Shown one piece after another: positions 44,152-55,905 of a DNA stretch of 64,000 nt (positions are counted from its first letter, which is position 1; the number at the start of each line of letters is the position of its first letter). The DNA is taken from NCBI GenBank assembly GCA_022836615.1, contig MU405287.1:62001-126000 (forward strand), given 5' to 3'. The position numbers were made by a program, and so were the translations under genes. Below the pieces are notes generated by a model. It was not told the origin of the DNA. It saw only the letters and a list, made by a program, of their open reading frames with translations, and made no database searches. This DNA comes from Annulohypoxylon bovei var. microspora (taxonomy: Eukaryota; Ascomycota; Sordariomycetes; Xylariales; Hypoxylaceae).

Positions 44152-46275
44152 TTTTGTGGCGGTACCTTTTTTCCTCTTTTTGATGATTTTATTTTCGTAT
44201 ATTAGAATAATGAATGTGTCTTAACGGAGGACTCTGGTGTGTCAATACAGCATATCTGTGAAGTTGATTGAGTAAGTGACCTGAGAATTGGACGTGGTAG
44301 ATGTGGTAGATGTGATAAATGTGTGAGAATAAGTTGAGGTTGTAAAAACGTGGTCGGATTTTAAGTATCATATTTGAGTTTAATTACCTAGGTAAGTTTG
44401 AATGAATGAGGAAAGAGCCCATAATTCACCAGGAAGTGATGAAGCAGTAGGTAAATGATATTTTCTTGCCTACGAGTTAGTAAATCATATTCTACCCGGG
44501 GTAGTTGCCTTTCAGGCGATAAACTAAGTTGAGAAGTCGTAATAGAAAGGTAGTTACACCATTACTTTCCTAATTATGTAATCCATGCTCTTTCTGAGGT
44601 TCCAGTTAGGTAATATTGAATATTGAATAGCCCTATACTTGAAATTTTGTGTTTGGGGAATCTCACCTCCTATTCGAGTTCTTCCATTGGAGGAGGCAAA
44701 TTTCGCATGTGACCGGCTCCGCGAGCCCCTGAATAAGCAAGCCATTTTCTATACACCCTACCTAGGTAACCACTCAGGCATGCTTCGGCTTAATTATAAA
44801 ATTCGTCTCGCTTCTCATCTCACAAGTTAATATTATTCCTTATCACACCTCGAAGTTAAAAACAAGCATGGATGTTATCAACCATTCGTTCGGAGAGCAG
44901 TCCTACCCGCCGTCCCCTGCTAGGTCGAGAAAATCCACCCTCGGCTCTACACGCGCTACGCCCACAACGGGAAAGGAGTATCTCCGTCGCATCTCACATC
45001 TCGTGAGCTAATGGGGACTTTTACAAGATTTACGTACTTAAAGGAATGTTCCCTAGGAAGTTTGTGTGTGTCGCACCGAAAAAAAAAAAAGCCACGAGGC
45101 CAATGGCGTTGGTGATGGAACAGGGATAGAACCAAGGTTCGAAAGCTTGTTCGGTCCCAAACCCGGTCTATTGGAAATCAGGTACCGAGGGGGGAGCGCC
45201 CGCTCAGCATGCTGCTGTGTAACGTCGGAACTTCTAAGCTCAGAAACCCGAGCCAAGATTCAGTCGCCGGAGCCTCATAAGTAACTGCATGTACTCTTGG
45301 ACGGCCTTATTGATGGGTTGTATTACCTCAGTATTACCTACTCGGTAGTCGGTCATCCCCGTAGAGGTGGGTGGCGTCTAGTGGCACTTCCCGACGTCGA
45401 GACCACACGCGCATCTCCGTCTTTATGAGGTGTCATGTCGACAAAAGCACTGTGTTCACTAAGTGTAATGTAACCCCCTTGAGCCTCACTCAAGCCTCGC
45501 AGGGCTGACAGGGAGTAGACAGCGAATGGCGTTCGAGCCTCGAGAGCCACTCGCGTTTAAGATTGATAATTACCGACGAATCATGTGAGAGGGAATCAAC
45601 CCGGTCATACTCCGGTACTTGACCTTGTTCGTCTACACCGGCTTTGATTCGCTAAAGCTCGTGATTTTTTTGACGAGAGTTAGGAGTTAGCGTGCGAAGC
45701 TGATGAACGATAGGAAGATTGCGTTGCTGTAAATCAATTTCTTGTCTCTTCACTAGACACGTGAAAGCTAGACCTTCACGCTTCTGGGTATTGCCGCTTA
45801 TACGTGCCCTCGCCTGCGTCTAACCAGCCGATCTCGAATCTATTGGGACGCCCCCCCCTCACACTCACCCCCCGTACACCCCCGAGAAGCAAAAACAAGA
45901 GAGAAATATATCAAGTTGCATATTCGCGTTCCCCGTACAAGACACCGACTTTTCGAGTCAGCAAGCCAATGACTATGAAATGACGTGTACTCTCAGAGTG
46001 AACCACCCCATGACAATTTTCTTTTCGAAAGAGACGCTAGGTCTTAGTGAATTCGATAGACCATGCGTTCGACCAGGATAAGGTCATGATCAGTGCATGG
46101 TGGGAACTTTTCGAACTTGCAAAAGAATGAAACTGAGAAATGATATTGCAATATCGGCGAGGAAACCCAGGGCTCAAACTCAAACTCAAACTACGCCTGG
46201 CATTTTCAGTCAGTCGACTACTTTCGAATGTCACCGCCCGAATCAGACAACTTACTCGGAAGAAAACTTCATTTT
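44152..46275. other. Gene-free stretch
   Basis: About 2.1 kb with only short open frames. Three long C-runs (8, 6 and 5 C at 45851-45883) could form a quadruplex on the minus strand. An A-run lies at about 45080. No gene supported. Confidence 0.35.
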
Positions 46276-46534
46276 TTAGGCAACGTAAGTTCCACAGTAA
46301 GGACAGTCTCTTCCAGGCAAGACCCAAACTTCTTGGCCCTTCCCCTGACAGGTTGGGCAACGTTTTCCAGGGGCCTTGAGGTAGAAGGTTAATAATACTC
46401 TATTCTCGCAGGTAGACAATGGCACATACGGTCCCAGACATATCAACCAAGGGGCAATCGTGTGTGGATGTTGAATGGCAACAATGATTGACTTGGGACT
46501 CAGAGTGGGAGTCGTGAACATACGAGCAGGCCAT
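46276..46534 (-). CDS. Cys-rich zinc-binding mini-protein, 67 residues
   Basis: Two proposed exons, 46534-46430 and 46374-46276, with a 55-nt phase-0 intron (donor GTATGT, TTAAC branch-like, acceptor TCAAG), give 67 residues starting MACSYVHDSHSE. Exon 1 carries NHCCHSTSTHDC. Exon 2 carries two CxxC knuckles (CPTC and CPYC, 14 residues apart) around GKGQEVWVLPGR, a zinc-ribbon-like spacing. The AAG acceptor is unusual; without splicing an 81-residue frame from 46521 keeps the two knuckles but loses the exon 1 Cys/His. A structural or regulatory zinc-binding role is inference. I do not recognise a family. Confidence 0.45.
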
Positions 46535-49500
46535 TGTATGTATATGGTTGTCTTGGGAATAAACTAGAATATTCTAGAAAGGAGGGGAATTATATCAAAG
46601 GAACGTTGATAATTATAGCTGGAGAGGCGGGGCGACGGGGTGAGCGACGAGATAAGCGTGAATAATGGTGGATGGTGTGGTATGCTCGAGGACACTCGAG
46701 GTCCTACGGCCGTACTTATACTTTTCTTGGGTAACTAGGTCAACGCCCGAAACAAGGGCCGAGTAGGTGTATCGCAGGGGCAGACAAAAAAAATAGGACA
46801 GCTCAAATGACCACGATTGCCGCGTTGAATGCGGCTGGCGTACTTAGTCCCTGTGTGGGAAAAAAGTGACGGGGTATCTGATAGTTAGAACCTGTACGTA
46901 TCCGAAGCAGCACGGAATCATGTTGCGGAAGGCTCGCGGCAGAGGGGTGCCCTCGCTCTATTCGTCAAGGACACGGATTCTAAGCCGACGTAATAATATT
47001 ATCAGGTCTAGTTCTGAGCAGTATCCCGGCAAAAAGCACCTTTGCGGTGACTGAGCCCGATGCGTCCAGCCATGCTTCGATAGGGGAGAGGCACGGTGAT
47101 CTGAATTTTCTGACAAGACACAAACTGATTAAGTGGGGTTTGATATCGAGGGCAAGAAACGTGGGACACAAGTAGGCCGTGGACCTTCTTGGCACCTGGA
47201 ATGACATCTGTTTCGTCAGTGCGGATATGGCGTCAGAAGACTATTGGGCTGGTGTTAAGAGAGAAGGCAGATCGTGACTGTCAGTAAGTGTATGTCGTAT
47301 GCGGGTGGTGTATGTATGTTTGAAGTGTGTGTGTGGGCCAGTACGCCAGAGAAGTCTGGACATCTCAGGTCAGACAGGGCGAGTTGAAAAAGCAAAAAAC
47401 AGGGATAATCTGTACCGCCAACTACGGTTGTCATCGACCGGGTTGGCGGGTACTCGGGCCCGTCGGGGGTTTCTTTTGTTCTTTTTTTATTTATTTTGTT
47501 TTAGGAGATCGTAAGTGGGGAGATATATAAAGAGGACTCGGGAAGAGAGACAAAGGTGATAATGAAACAAAGGGACGGAGGGAGTGGGAAGACAAGACAA
47601 GGGGATGATAATTAGGTAAGGTGTTTTGAAAGTTATGGATTTTAACTGCTACCCGGTAAGTAAGGATGATAGGTAGTTGATATTTGGACCCCTATACTAG
47701 GTACGTATACATAAGCTACAAGGTAGGAATGCTGGGAATATATGATATGCATGTATGTGGTACCTTACGCATGAGGATATGCGCGTATGTATGCATGTAG
47801 GTACATGTAGGTATGCATGTATAGGCAACACATACATTATATGTACGATATATAACTGTCAACCTCTTAAATGGATGAAAACCATCCCAGTATCCGGGGT
47901 TGCCAAGTTTGCTTGATCCAAGCGCTCGGAACGCCCCGCGCGTGAAAAAGACATAAAGTTGCATGGTAATGGGACATATCAATATCGAATAATGGGAATG
48001 GGGAATGGGAAAAAAAGAAAGGGAATTCAAATATCGAATGGAGCGTGACTTATATGTAATTAAGTAACATACATATGGAAACTTTCTCCAAAGGGACCCC
48101 CTTTTTAGCGCCCCTGTAACGACCTGTGCGACCATGCTCCCCTCCCCAAGAAAGCGCCTCCTAACAACCTTAACAAACCTCACTAACACTAACAGGAAAC
48201 AACGAACACCAACTTTAAGTCTTCACTATTTTTCACTTTTCACTTTTTCATCTAACTTCAACTTCTCAACTCTTTTACACCTTCTAACTTCGTACTTACA
48301 GTTCTAATTCTAACTGAGCGTACATGAGATATTTCTAAATGCCCAACGTTCCATCACTCGTTTTCACGAAACCAAGTTTTTGTTTTTCACATCGTTGGGC
48401 TCAAGAAATGGGAGTCACCAAATTACTCCCAGAACCTTCAGCACCGTTGAAACCCTGATTCGATCCCATGCGCGTCACGACGCACGTTTTTTCTCAAGTC
48501 CCTGTCTCCCCTTGAATGCAAAACTAGCGTAACATAAGTAAAAAGCAGACGCCGATTCGTCGATGACCCTGTCACTCTCCTGTACTACCGCTGCAAAATC
48601 TACGCGAATTCGTCGTTGATATCACTGCTACCCTTTTCCGGAGCTGTTCACCAAGTCTAGAGTCCCCTAGAGGATCTTGTCGTGGTGGTTTTTGACCCCG
48701 TCCCACAAGCTGACTCCTGTTGCAACCAACCAAGCCTACCTCCGCAGATGGCAGGTAGCAGGTAAATGATTGATTGTACTTTTATTCTCAATTATTTGTT
48801 GTCGTTTTTAGAAGCCTCATAAAGCAAATTGGGCCGCCTTGTGTCTCGGTACCGCATTCCTTTTGTGGAGATGCGGTTGTGCTGTCTATAGTGGCAGATC
48901 TCATACGTGTTCGGCAAGAGAATAATACTTTATGGAGGTGCTCAGGTTGATATCTGGTGGGAAATAATCCGATTGACGACCTGGGAACTTCAAAATTCAT
49001 TACGTTGTAAGTAGCTACAGGCATTAGGTAAGAAGCCCTCTCTCGTTGCCTAAAGGAGAAAGTCGATTAATGGGGTCCCCCCTAGGTTTTATCACTGCCG
49101 CTAGGTACAACTACCTTCAAGAGCTTTTGAACTTATCCGTCATCCCTCCGTCGTCACTCTAGCCAAAGCCACGGCCTAGTCTGATCGAACGATATCTCTG
49201 CTGACTTTATATACAAGCTCTCGTCCGACAAGGGGGGGCTATCATATGTCGCGGAGCCGACTCCTTCTGGCGGCTTCCTCCCTCTGCCTGTCACTCTCAG
49301 GGCCTCCTCACGACATGCAGAACCGGACTCGTGAGCCCCACAAAGTAACCACATGAGCTGGCATACATGAAGCCTTTCCCGGTGGATACTAGTCCATTCA
49401 ACCGAGCGAGTCCCGCGAATGGTTTCTGAAGAGGTAGTATCCTTGAGCCCGGCGTATCAATCTCTGCGGTCACTCACTCATTGGCCCTTTTCTCTCGCCC

Positions 49501-52500
49501 GCCCACCGACTCGCAACTTTCCTAGCTCCTCAGATCGTCCGCTTAGCCGGCGATCCACCCATATTCATACTCCTTAGACCGCTTGAGGGATACGTTGGGC
49601 AAGAAAATGACAATGCATAGGCCTATCTAGATTGATTATTAACTAATAAAAGCAGTCAGGGAGGACGTCTTTAACTAAAGAAGACCGCTAGCCAAGTTTT
49701 TAAAGATCGACGGCTCAGGCTTTAGCTGACATGGCGGGATAGGAGCTTCGAAGATTCGTAGTCCTTCGTCAAGGCCGCAGCATCGCTTCATGGCGCCGCC
49801 GCCAAGACTATTCAGGGCAAACAGCGCTCGAATCTAGTAATAGGGCCAATTACCCAATAACCGGGGCATTACCTCGCCGAGCTTGGGCATGTTACAAAAT
49901 TGACTTATAGCGACTCGTTCAAGAGCCGCAAACCGTATTCTCCGTGTTCACCTTCAACACTTACTATCGTGGTGGTCTCGCCATTCTGCATGCGCGACCC
50001 CGTTATTCATCATAACGGAGTTTATGCTAGCGGGGGGTCCTTGCAGGTTTCATCATATCGGATGCGCCTTTAACCCGGTATTGTGCATCGTCTGGTCGCG
50101 GTCAAAAAAAAAATGACAGGTCACAACTCACCAAAATATGCCTCCCCTCACCCCTAGATTAGCTGCAACTAGGCTTGACAAGCAATTAGTCGTGCAATTC
50201 GGCTATCGCGATATTCAAAATGGCATGCAGCAATTCTTGCGGATCCTTAGGTCCCACACACGAGACTAATAAGGTCATTGGACTTCGAAGACGTGCATCG
50301 CATCACCGCTCCCGGCTTGCCTTGAGATTCAACTCGGGATCCTAAACACCTGTCACCTCTGTCAGCTCTTAGCGCTCAATACTCCGCTGCCGATCGACAG
50401 AAAGTAAGGCTAATGTGTTAACAACGCTACCGCAAATCAGCGCGCATGTGTGCACTCGCTCTCCTAACAATCCCATCTAGCTTAAGATTACTCGTCCGAT
50501 CTTACCGTACCTTAGAAATTCCTCTTTGTCAATTCTCACGCCCAGCTGACGGCCACGCAGCAGCAGCAGCAGCAACAACATCGGGAAATGCGCAGACTCT
50601 AATATTTCGCTTACCTGCACCGGCTGCCGGACATATCATAATGAAAAAGCAACTGAATTTCATCTATTTACTTAACGAGAGGCCAGGCGGCCAAGGCTAA
50701 CCGCAATCAGACAATTCAAGGGCTCGTTGATGCCGGCGTGGTGCATCCTTGACGACGCCACTTGATCTGTTCACCGTCCGTGGGTTTGGGCCTTATCCCT
50801 GTTTTCCATTACAAAGGTTCGGCGACACCAGAGGGAACTTGCAGGACTACGGCGTACGGAACCACTACGCTGGGACGAATGAGAAGACGATCATGTTCCT
50901 AGTTTCGAGCATCGTGCCCCACTGCCGACCTCAAGATAATAGCTGCCATCTCATTGAATCGCTTCCTCGAGGATTACCCCCTCGACTTAAAATGGACGCC
51001 TGGAATTCCCGACCAATATCATGGCCTCTGCCATCCCCAAGGACGTCATATCTTAATTTGTAGAGTAAGGCACGAGCTACGTGCAGCCTAACAGCTTTCA
51101 AGCATGTGACATCACTTCCACTAGGGGTATGTATATTCCGCCATCGGCTCATGGACACAGAAACTTATGGCGATGGTGTTCTGGCCATTAAATCTCGGGT
51201 CATTTGCCATGCCGGCTCAGCTACAGCCTAGCCGACTAGGTAGTAAATATCTCCCAATGAAACCCTGACTAGCAAGCCATGACGACGAAATCGATGGATA
51301 CAACCGACATGTAGCTTTATTCTAATCCTTCCTCCCTAGCCTGCGCTATAACTATTAGCGCGGTCTGCAATGACATGTTATCTGTTGCGGTATACGTCCA
51401 AGACAACGTCCTACATGGGAAATACGCGCTGTCAACCGGCAACTGACTTAGACATCGTAACACAACAGAGAAAAAGCGTTGAGCTTCTATACCTTAACGG
51501 AAATTGGCATACAACAATGTGGCACCGCCTTCGGTCTGGTCTTGATAGCTGTCTACCACGTTGGGTAGGGTCTCTCTTGATGATTTTCTCTTTGCAGATC
51601 TCGTCAGCCGTTAGTACGGGGTGTTGTCACGAATTAACTCATAACAGAAACTACTAACCAATACGAGGTATGATAGAATACAGGCATTATCACCACAACA
51701 CGCCATTTCCGCTGTCATTGACTGAGTCTATACCTGCGCAGTCCGTTCTCAGCCATGGCAATGTTAACCTAGAATAGCTATGACATAACTTCCGTCGATA
51801 CCCTTCACGATGTCTCAGCGAATATGTGCCAAGGCAGCTTGATTTGTGAAATACAAGGTCGCTTTGACATGAGACGCTAGCCAGTGCGGTGCCGACAAGT
51901 TCAAAAGCAACGTTTTCTCTCGGTGATCAACTCCACGACAGGGACGAATGCCACGCTCCGAGGGCCCGCTCGCTTCTCGCCTGTGCCGAAGTAGGCGTCG
52001 AAAAAATACTAAACCGTACCTGTCAGCTATTACGACGGAGGGACCCTCTCGCCCAGTAACATGGCGAAAGCAATTAACCTTAAGGCTGGCCATCCCACCA
52101 TCACGCTCGGCTATTCGGTTACGGTAGCAGTTGATCTACCCTGGGAAGTCTTTAGAGTTCCCCTGGTTTCTAGAAAAAGGGTTTGATATATAATAAGAAG
52201 CACATATTGGTTACACAAACGCTGCTGAGTGGTCGGTTCGCCAGTCGACTGACGTTTGCTCGCTGCCCAGATCCTCTGAGATCTCGCATCGTAACGTTGC
52301 TGCATCAGCCAGCGCGAAGTTCGACTCGCTATATACCAGGGGTAGTGATAACTTACGTCCATCAAGCATGGGGCGGATTGGGGTCCGCTAACCAACGAAA
52401 TAACTACATATGTAATATGTTCACATACAGGAACGAGACGCGATATAGGAATATCACCTTAAGACGAAGCAAGGTACATGTACCCGCTCAAACGCATACG

Positions 52501-55500
52501 CATACACATGCGCATATGCATATACCGGGACAATTCGAGGTTATACGTGCCAATCTCGAATAACTCAAACACTTCCCCGGATCGACGCCACACAAAACAA
52601 ACGAGGCTAGCTAGTTGTAAGTAGCTTAGGGAAGTGTAAGCGTAACTCTTACGTGCGCACGGCTTGCAGACAGGGGTTGGAAAATTTACCCGCCTAGGTA
52701 TTCATCAGGTGAACTACCGAATGAAAAGAAAGGGGGAGAAGAAACTTAGGCATTATATGAGCCTCATGACGTGGTAGCACCCCGTTTCTGAACGCCTCCA
52801 TCTTTCACCGAAAATGGGGACGGGCCGCCACGTAAAATAAAAGGGTCTCCTTGCCATCGCCCGCATGAATCTATGTACACACGTACAGGGAAACCCTTGG
52901 TATGGGGAAGATGTAAATAGCCTCCCTATATTAAACGGCTGGCTGGACCCCCTTAGTCTGCGAGGCGGCCGTGGACATAATTAAGCCAAGTACCTAATCA
53001 TTAGGTATCGACTATGGGCTAAGCTAGCGGCAATTACGACGCCTCAACGAACGCCATGTCTCGTCCACCCTCCCATATCTGCTCGTTTATCTGTTTGGCG
53101 CTTCCTGTACGCCCTGATGAACAAACGATTTCCTCGCGATACGAACACACTGCTCGACTCAGACCCCCGTGAGATCATCGAGAAACTACCTAGCAGAAGA
53201 AAGGTGCAAGAGAAACAAGTCAGGAGACCAAGAAAAAGCAAAGGAGATTACTAATCAGCCCAGACATGGATACCTATATTCGTCTATCCTTCCCGTCCCA
53301 CCGCCATCTGCACCATCTTTTGCAGGGTTAGGGTTCTAACGGTCGACGGGTACACCCGCCGTCTCAGCCAGTTCCCATAGAAGACGGTGATCTAAGATTT
53401 AGATACGAATTAAGTAACCCGAGTACTAGTATCCTTCGCTACCTTAGTGTAGTGCCTAGATACGAGCTTAACTTGCAGAGCTAACTCTTACGGCTAAACC
53501 TGCCGTACATTCCCCACCGTTGACTCCGTGAGGTGTCTAGGGTTGATATGGCTGACATCCATATCTTGGACGCTAGATTCCCATGTGGATCATCTAGCAT
53601 GGGGAACTGTTTTGATGCGCATGTAGGACGGCCGGGCTGCGCATCTCACTTCCCCGGTGTCACCGAAGGATACATAAGAAGAAGAAAAATGGGCAACAAA
53701 TAAACGTCATACGAGTAAATAGGGGGCTTGGTCAAGTGACTGGCATACTTGGAGGCTTGTGTCAAAATTTAGACAGGAGAGGAGGAGGTGAGTTACTTGC
53801 CTTGGTTCAGTTCCTCGAACCTAAGATACTTTCCTGGGTATCTAGGTATGAATAACTACAAGAAATATTACTACTACTCAAAATAACGCTTCCTAGGGCC
53901 GAGAATCTCACGTTTCAATTGAGGCACCCCAGCTAGATGGACCACGTGCTCGAACGGACCTATCTTGCTGCAGATTACAAACGCCATTCGCCACCGCGTT
54001 AGTCGAATCTCGAAGCTAGGAAACTAGATTCATGCCCTCGAAGACTAGTTCAACTACACGCGGCGACAGCGACGACCACGAACCCCCGGCTTAAAGCTAG
54101 GCTCGTCGAGCCCCGAATCTAAGGTCGTACGCCTAGATTGATCTGGGCTCGTCTCCTGATGATTCGTCTGTCAGCTTCGTCCTTGTTTTTTTTTTTCGCT
54201 ACTACCTACTACTACACCTAGGTAATTGTCGCTAGGTAGGCAGGTAGCAACAACAGTCGAATCGCAGTCAGCAAATACCTAGTCAGTCTATTTAGGGAGT
54301 TAGCCAGCACATTCTCGTCGCACAAACGCACAAAACTACACACGCATAACACATGGATCCCATGCCTCGCGGCCCGTCCTCGTACGATGTCTGCGCAAGG
54401 CCCGTACGAAGCAAGTAATCCCGCGATCGAGTCTCGAGACCTTCACTCGCCCACCTACCTTGTCGTCGTCCATTCCAGCCCGGTCCGGGCCAAAAAATTG
54501 CTAATTCCGCGGTCGAAATCTTGGAATCCTGGACTCCCTCGATGGCCAGGGCGGGTTTGGCGGAGGCGAATCGAGCTGAGGGAATAACGCGGCACGGCCG
54601 ATACGCGTACGCGTCCGGGTCTCTCGCGATCGAGGGGGGCATGGCGTGACATTTGCAGTACGTCCGTAGGTTAGCCCGGGTCGGCTGGGTAAGTTGGGAA
54701 ATGCTCGCGAGCCTAGAATGCCGTCGACTGCCCTTTCTCCCCCATTGTGACGGGATCACCGCGGTATCTAGGCTGCCCCTTGGGCATCTACGCTAGAGGC
54801 TAGAGAGTCCTACGTGCTTAGCGTATCCTGCTCGATCTCGGGCGATGCAGTCAGACTATAGAAATAGAATTTCGAGCGTCTATATGCCAATGACAGCGAA
54901 GCGTTCTACGGAATGGCAGGACGATATGCCCCCTAGGGTATCCCGGGCCAGCCCCTTTTCCATGTACTCCTCGGGTATCTAGATAGTTGGGCATACGGAC
55001 ACAGAGATAGGCAACTAGTTCCCCCAAGCTGACGAGCTGAAGCGACGTCTTCCGTATCGTGTAGCACACATGACGTAGCAGGCGCATGTTCTGGAAGAGG
55101 CTCTGTAGCGGTTCTTATCTTAGGTATCTAGCGATCGCCCCTATCGAAGCTATTATTCCCCGATACATTTCCCTTATCTCCCTCCTCCCTCGTCCGAAGA
55201 CTCCCTCCTTGTCTTCACGAGTAACGAGAGCTAAGCCTAGCCGTCTCCGTTGTGTCTTGTCGAACGAGCCGACCCGGACGGACGCGTCAAACCAACGACA
55301 GGAACATGTTCGTTGTTCCGGGTATCCCTACTATCATGCGATGAAAACAAAAAAATCTAGAAAGATTTCCGACTAAAAATAATTATCCAAACACTGCCGA
55401 CGCAACTCCAATCAGACAGAACGATGGAGAAGAAAAAAACACGAAGAACCCTTGCGGTCATACGTGAAAGGATCTCATCTGATAATGCTGATTCCTTTCC

Positions 55501-55905
55501 CTAACAGCATCCGGACTGTAGCTGCTGTACGCCTGACATACCCTACCTAGTCCTGTTACACCCGAGACAGAAGAGAAAAAAATGCCGATCAAAATAAATG
55601 TTGTGGTGCCCAATCCTTGTTTTCCAAATACAATCTTCCATAGATTTTCGCCGGTTGTCCATTCCCCCCTGGTTTTGATACATGGTTCATTGAGTGGCTG
55701 TTGTAGTTTGGTGACGGGTGGCTTTGAACTCGGGAACGGGAACCGGGTTGTTGAGATGAAAGAAGAGTAGACGACTCGTGGTTTTTAGCGGATGCGGTCA
55801 CACACGGCAAGCGGCTGTGAGCCGCCAAATTTATGGCCCGCCGTCGGTGCTGAGCACGACGGCTGTTTTCATATGACCTCCGACTTCGCTCGCGCACACG
55901 AAAGG
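46535..55905. other. About 9.4 kb without a supported gene
   Basis: Open frames are all short (up to 157 codons) on both strands with no recognisable domain. Features seen: alternating purine-pyrimidine tracts (about 47740-47830 and 52492-52525), a palindrome GGTACATGTACC at 52473-52484, a pyrimidine-rich stretch at about 48200-48300 that looks like a fungal core promoter or leader, a short CAG run near 50558, and several TAGGTA words. An unannotated non-coding transcript or decayed genes are possible. Confidence 0.4.

Noticed and set aside
45100..45180. Possible tRNA-like segment (AAGGTTCGAAAGC)
   Set aside because: No cloverleaf can be drawn around it.
47716..48189. 157-codon minus-strand open frame
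   Set aside because: Runs through a simple ATGC-rich repeat tract; amino-acid content is repeat-driven.
48340..48460. Short 39-codon frame following a promoter-like pyrimidine stretch
   Set aside because: Too short and featureless to call; mentioned only as a hint of transcription.
53328..53340. GGGTTAGGGTT word
   Set aside because: Fewer than two full telomere units; chance level.
54292..54759. 155-codon minus-strand open frame
   Set aside because: No recognisable domain or gene structure.
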